Source: Campylobacterota bacterium (GTDB lineage: Bacteria; Campylobacterota; Campylobacteria; Campylobacterales; JAADDG01). From it: DNA of 6,915 bases. The position numbers were made by a program, and so were the translations under genes. Position 1 is the first letter of the stretch. The number at the start of each line of letters is the position of its first letter. Location of the stretch: assembly GCA_013154075.1 (NCBI GenBank), contig JAADDG010000153.1, forward strand, positions 1 to 6,915, given 5' to 3'. Below the pieces are notes generated by a model. It searched no databases. It was given only the letters and a program-made list of their open reading frames with translations, and had not been told where the DNA came from. This document shows positions 6,908 through 6,915 of this stretch, in pieces.

Positions 6908-6915
6908 ATGAAGCT
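6908..6915 (+). CDS. Start of a divergent gene, only the first codons present
   Basis: An ATG followed by AAG opens at the right edge. AAAGG (6897-6901) precedes it at six bases, and a consensus extended -10 lies about 31 bases upstream, so a translated gene very likely starts here. Only two full codons are visible, so the product cannot be named. The upstream ATG at 6894 runs into TAA after four codons and is not a credible alternative. Confidence 0.55.

Overview
The window looks like ordinary chromosome from a member of the Campylobacterota (formerly Epsilonproteobacteria), probably a free-living or hydrothermal-vent type rather than a host-associated one. The support is the gene content and order (ileS, small membrane protein, gatA, guaB), the AT-leaning codon choice (many AGA, ATA and TTT codons), the short GatA of 451 residues, and promoters with an extended -10 but no clear -35. 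I place it only at phylum level. I see no sign of a mobile element, tRNA, rRNA, CRISPR array or phage gene.

Layout, read on the minus strand from right to left. A divergent promoter region (6782-6907) sits between ileS and a plus-strand gene of which only the first codons are in the window. ileS (6781-4007, isoleucyl-tRNA synthetase) is followed by a 43-codon membrane-protein gene (4014-3883). That small gene overlaps the end of ileS by 8 bases and the GTG start of gatA by 3 bases. gatA (3886-2531) encodes the amidase subunit of the tRNA-dependent amidotransferase. A hairpin terminator (about 2519-2488) lies directly after gatA. A new promoter with a perfect extended -10 (2432-2424) then drives guaB (2364-919, IMP dehydrogenase), which is followed after 11 bases by metY (907 to the window edge, O-acetylhomoserine sulfhydrylase, C-terminus cut off).

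The genes therefore form two transcription units: a translation unit (charging of tRNA-Ile, a small membrane protein of unknown role, repair of misacylated Glu-tRNA-Gln or Asp-tRNA-Asn) and a biosynthesis unit (first committed step to GMP, sulfur incorporation into homocysteine/methionine). No undescribed multi-gene system is visible. The item most worth a second look is the small, tightly coupled single-span membrane protein between ileS and gatA, which is short enough to be missed by length-filtered gene calling. Minor points are a small hairpin over the guaB ribosome binding site and a 14-base direct repeat in the divergent promoter region.
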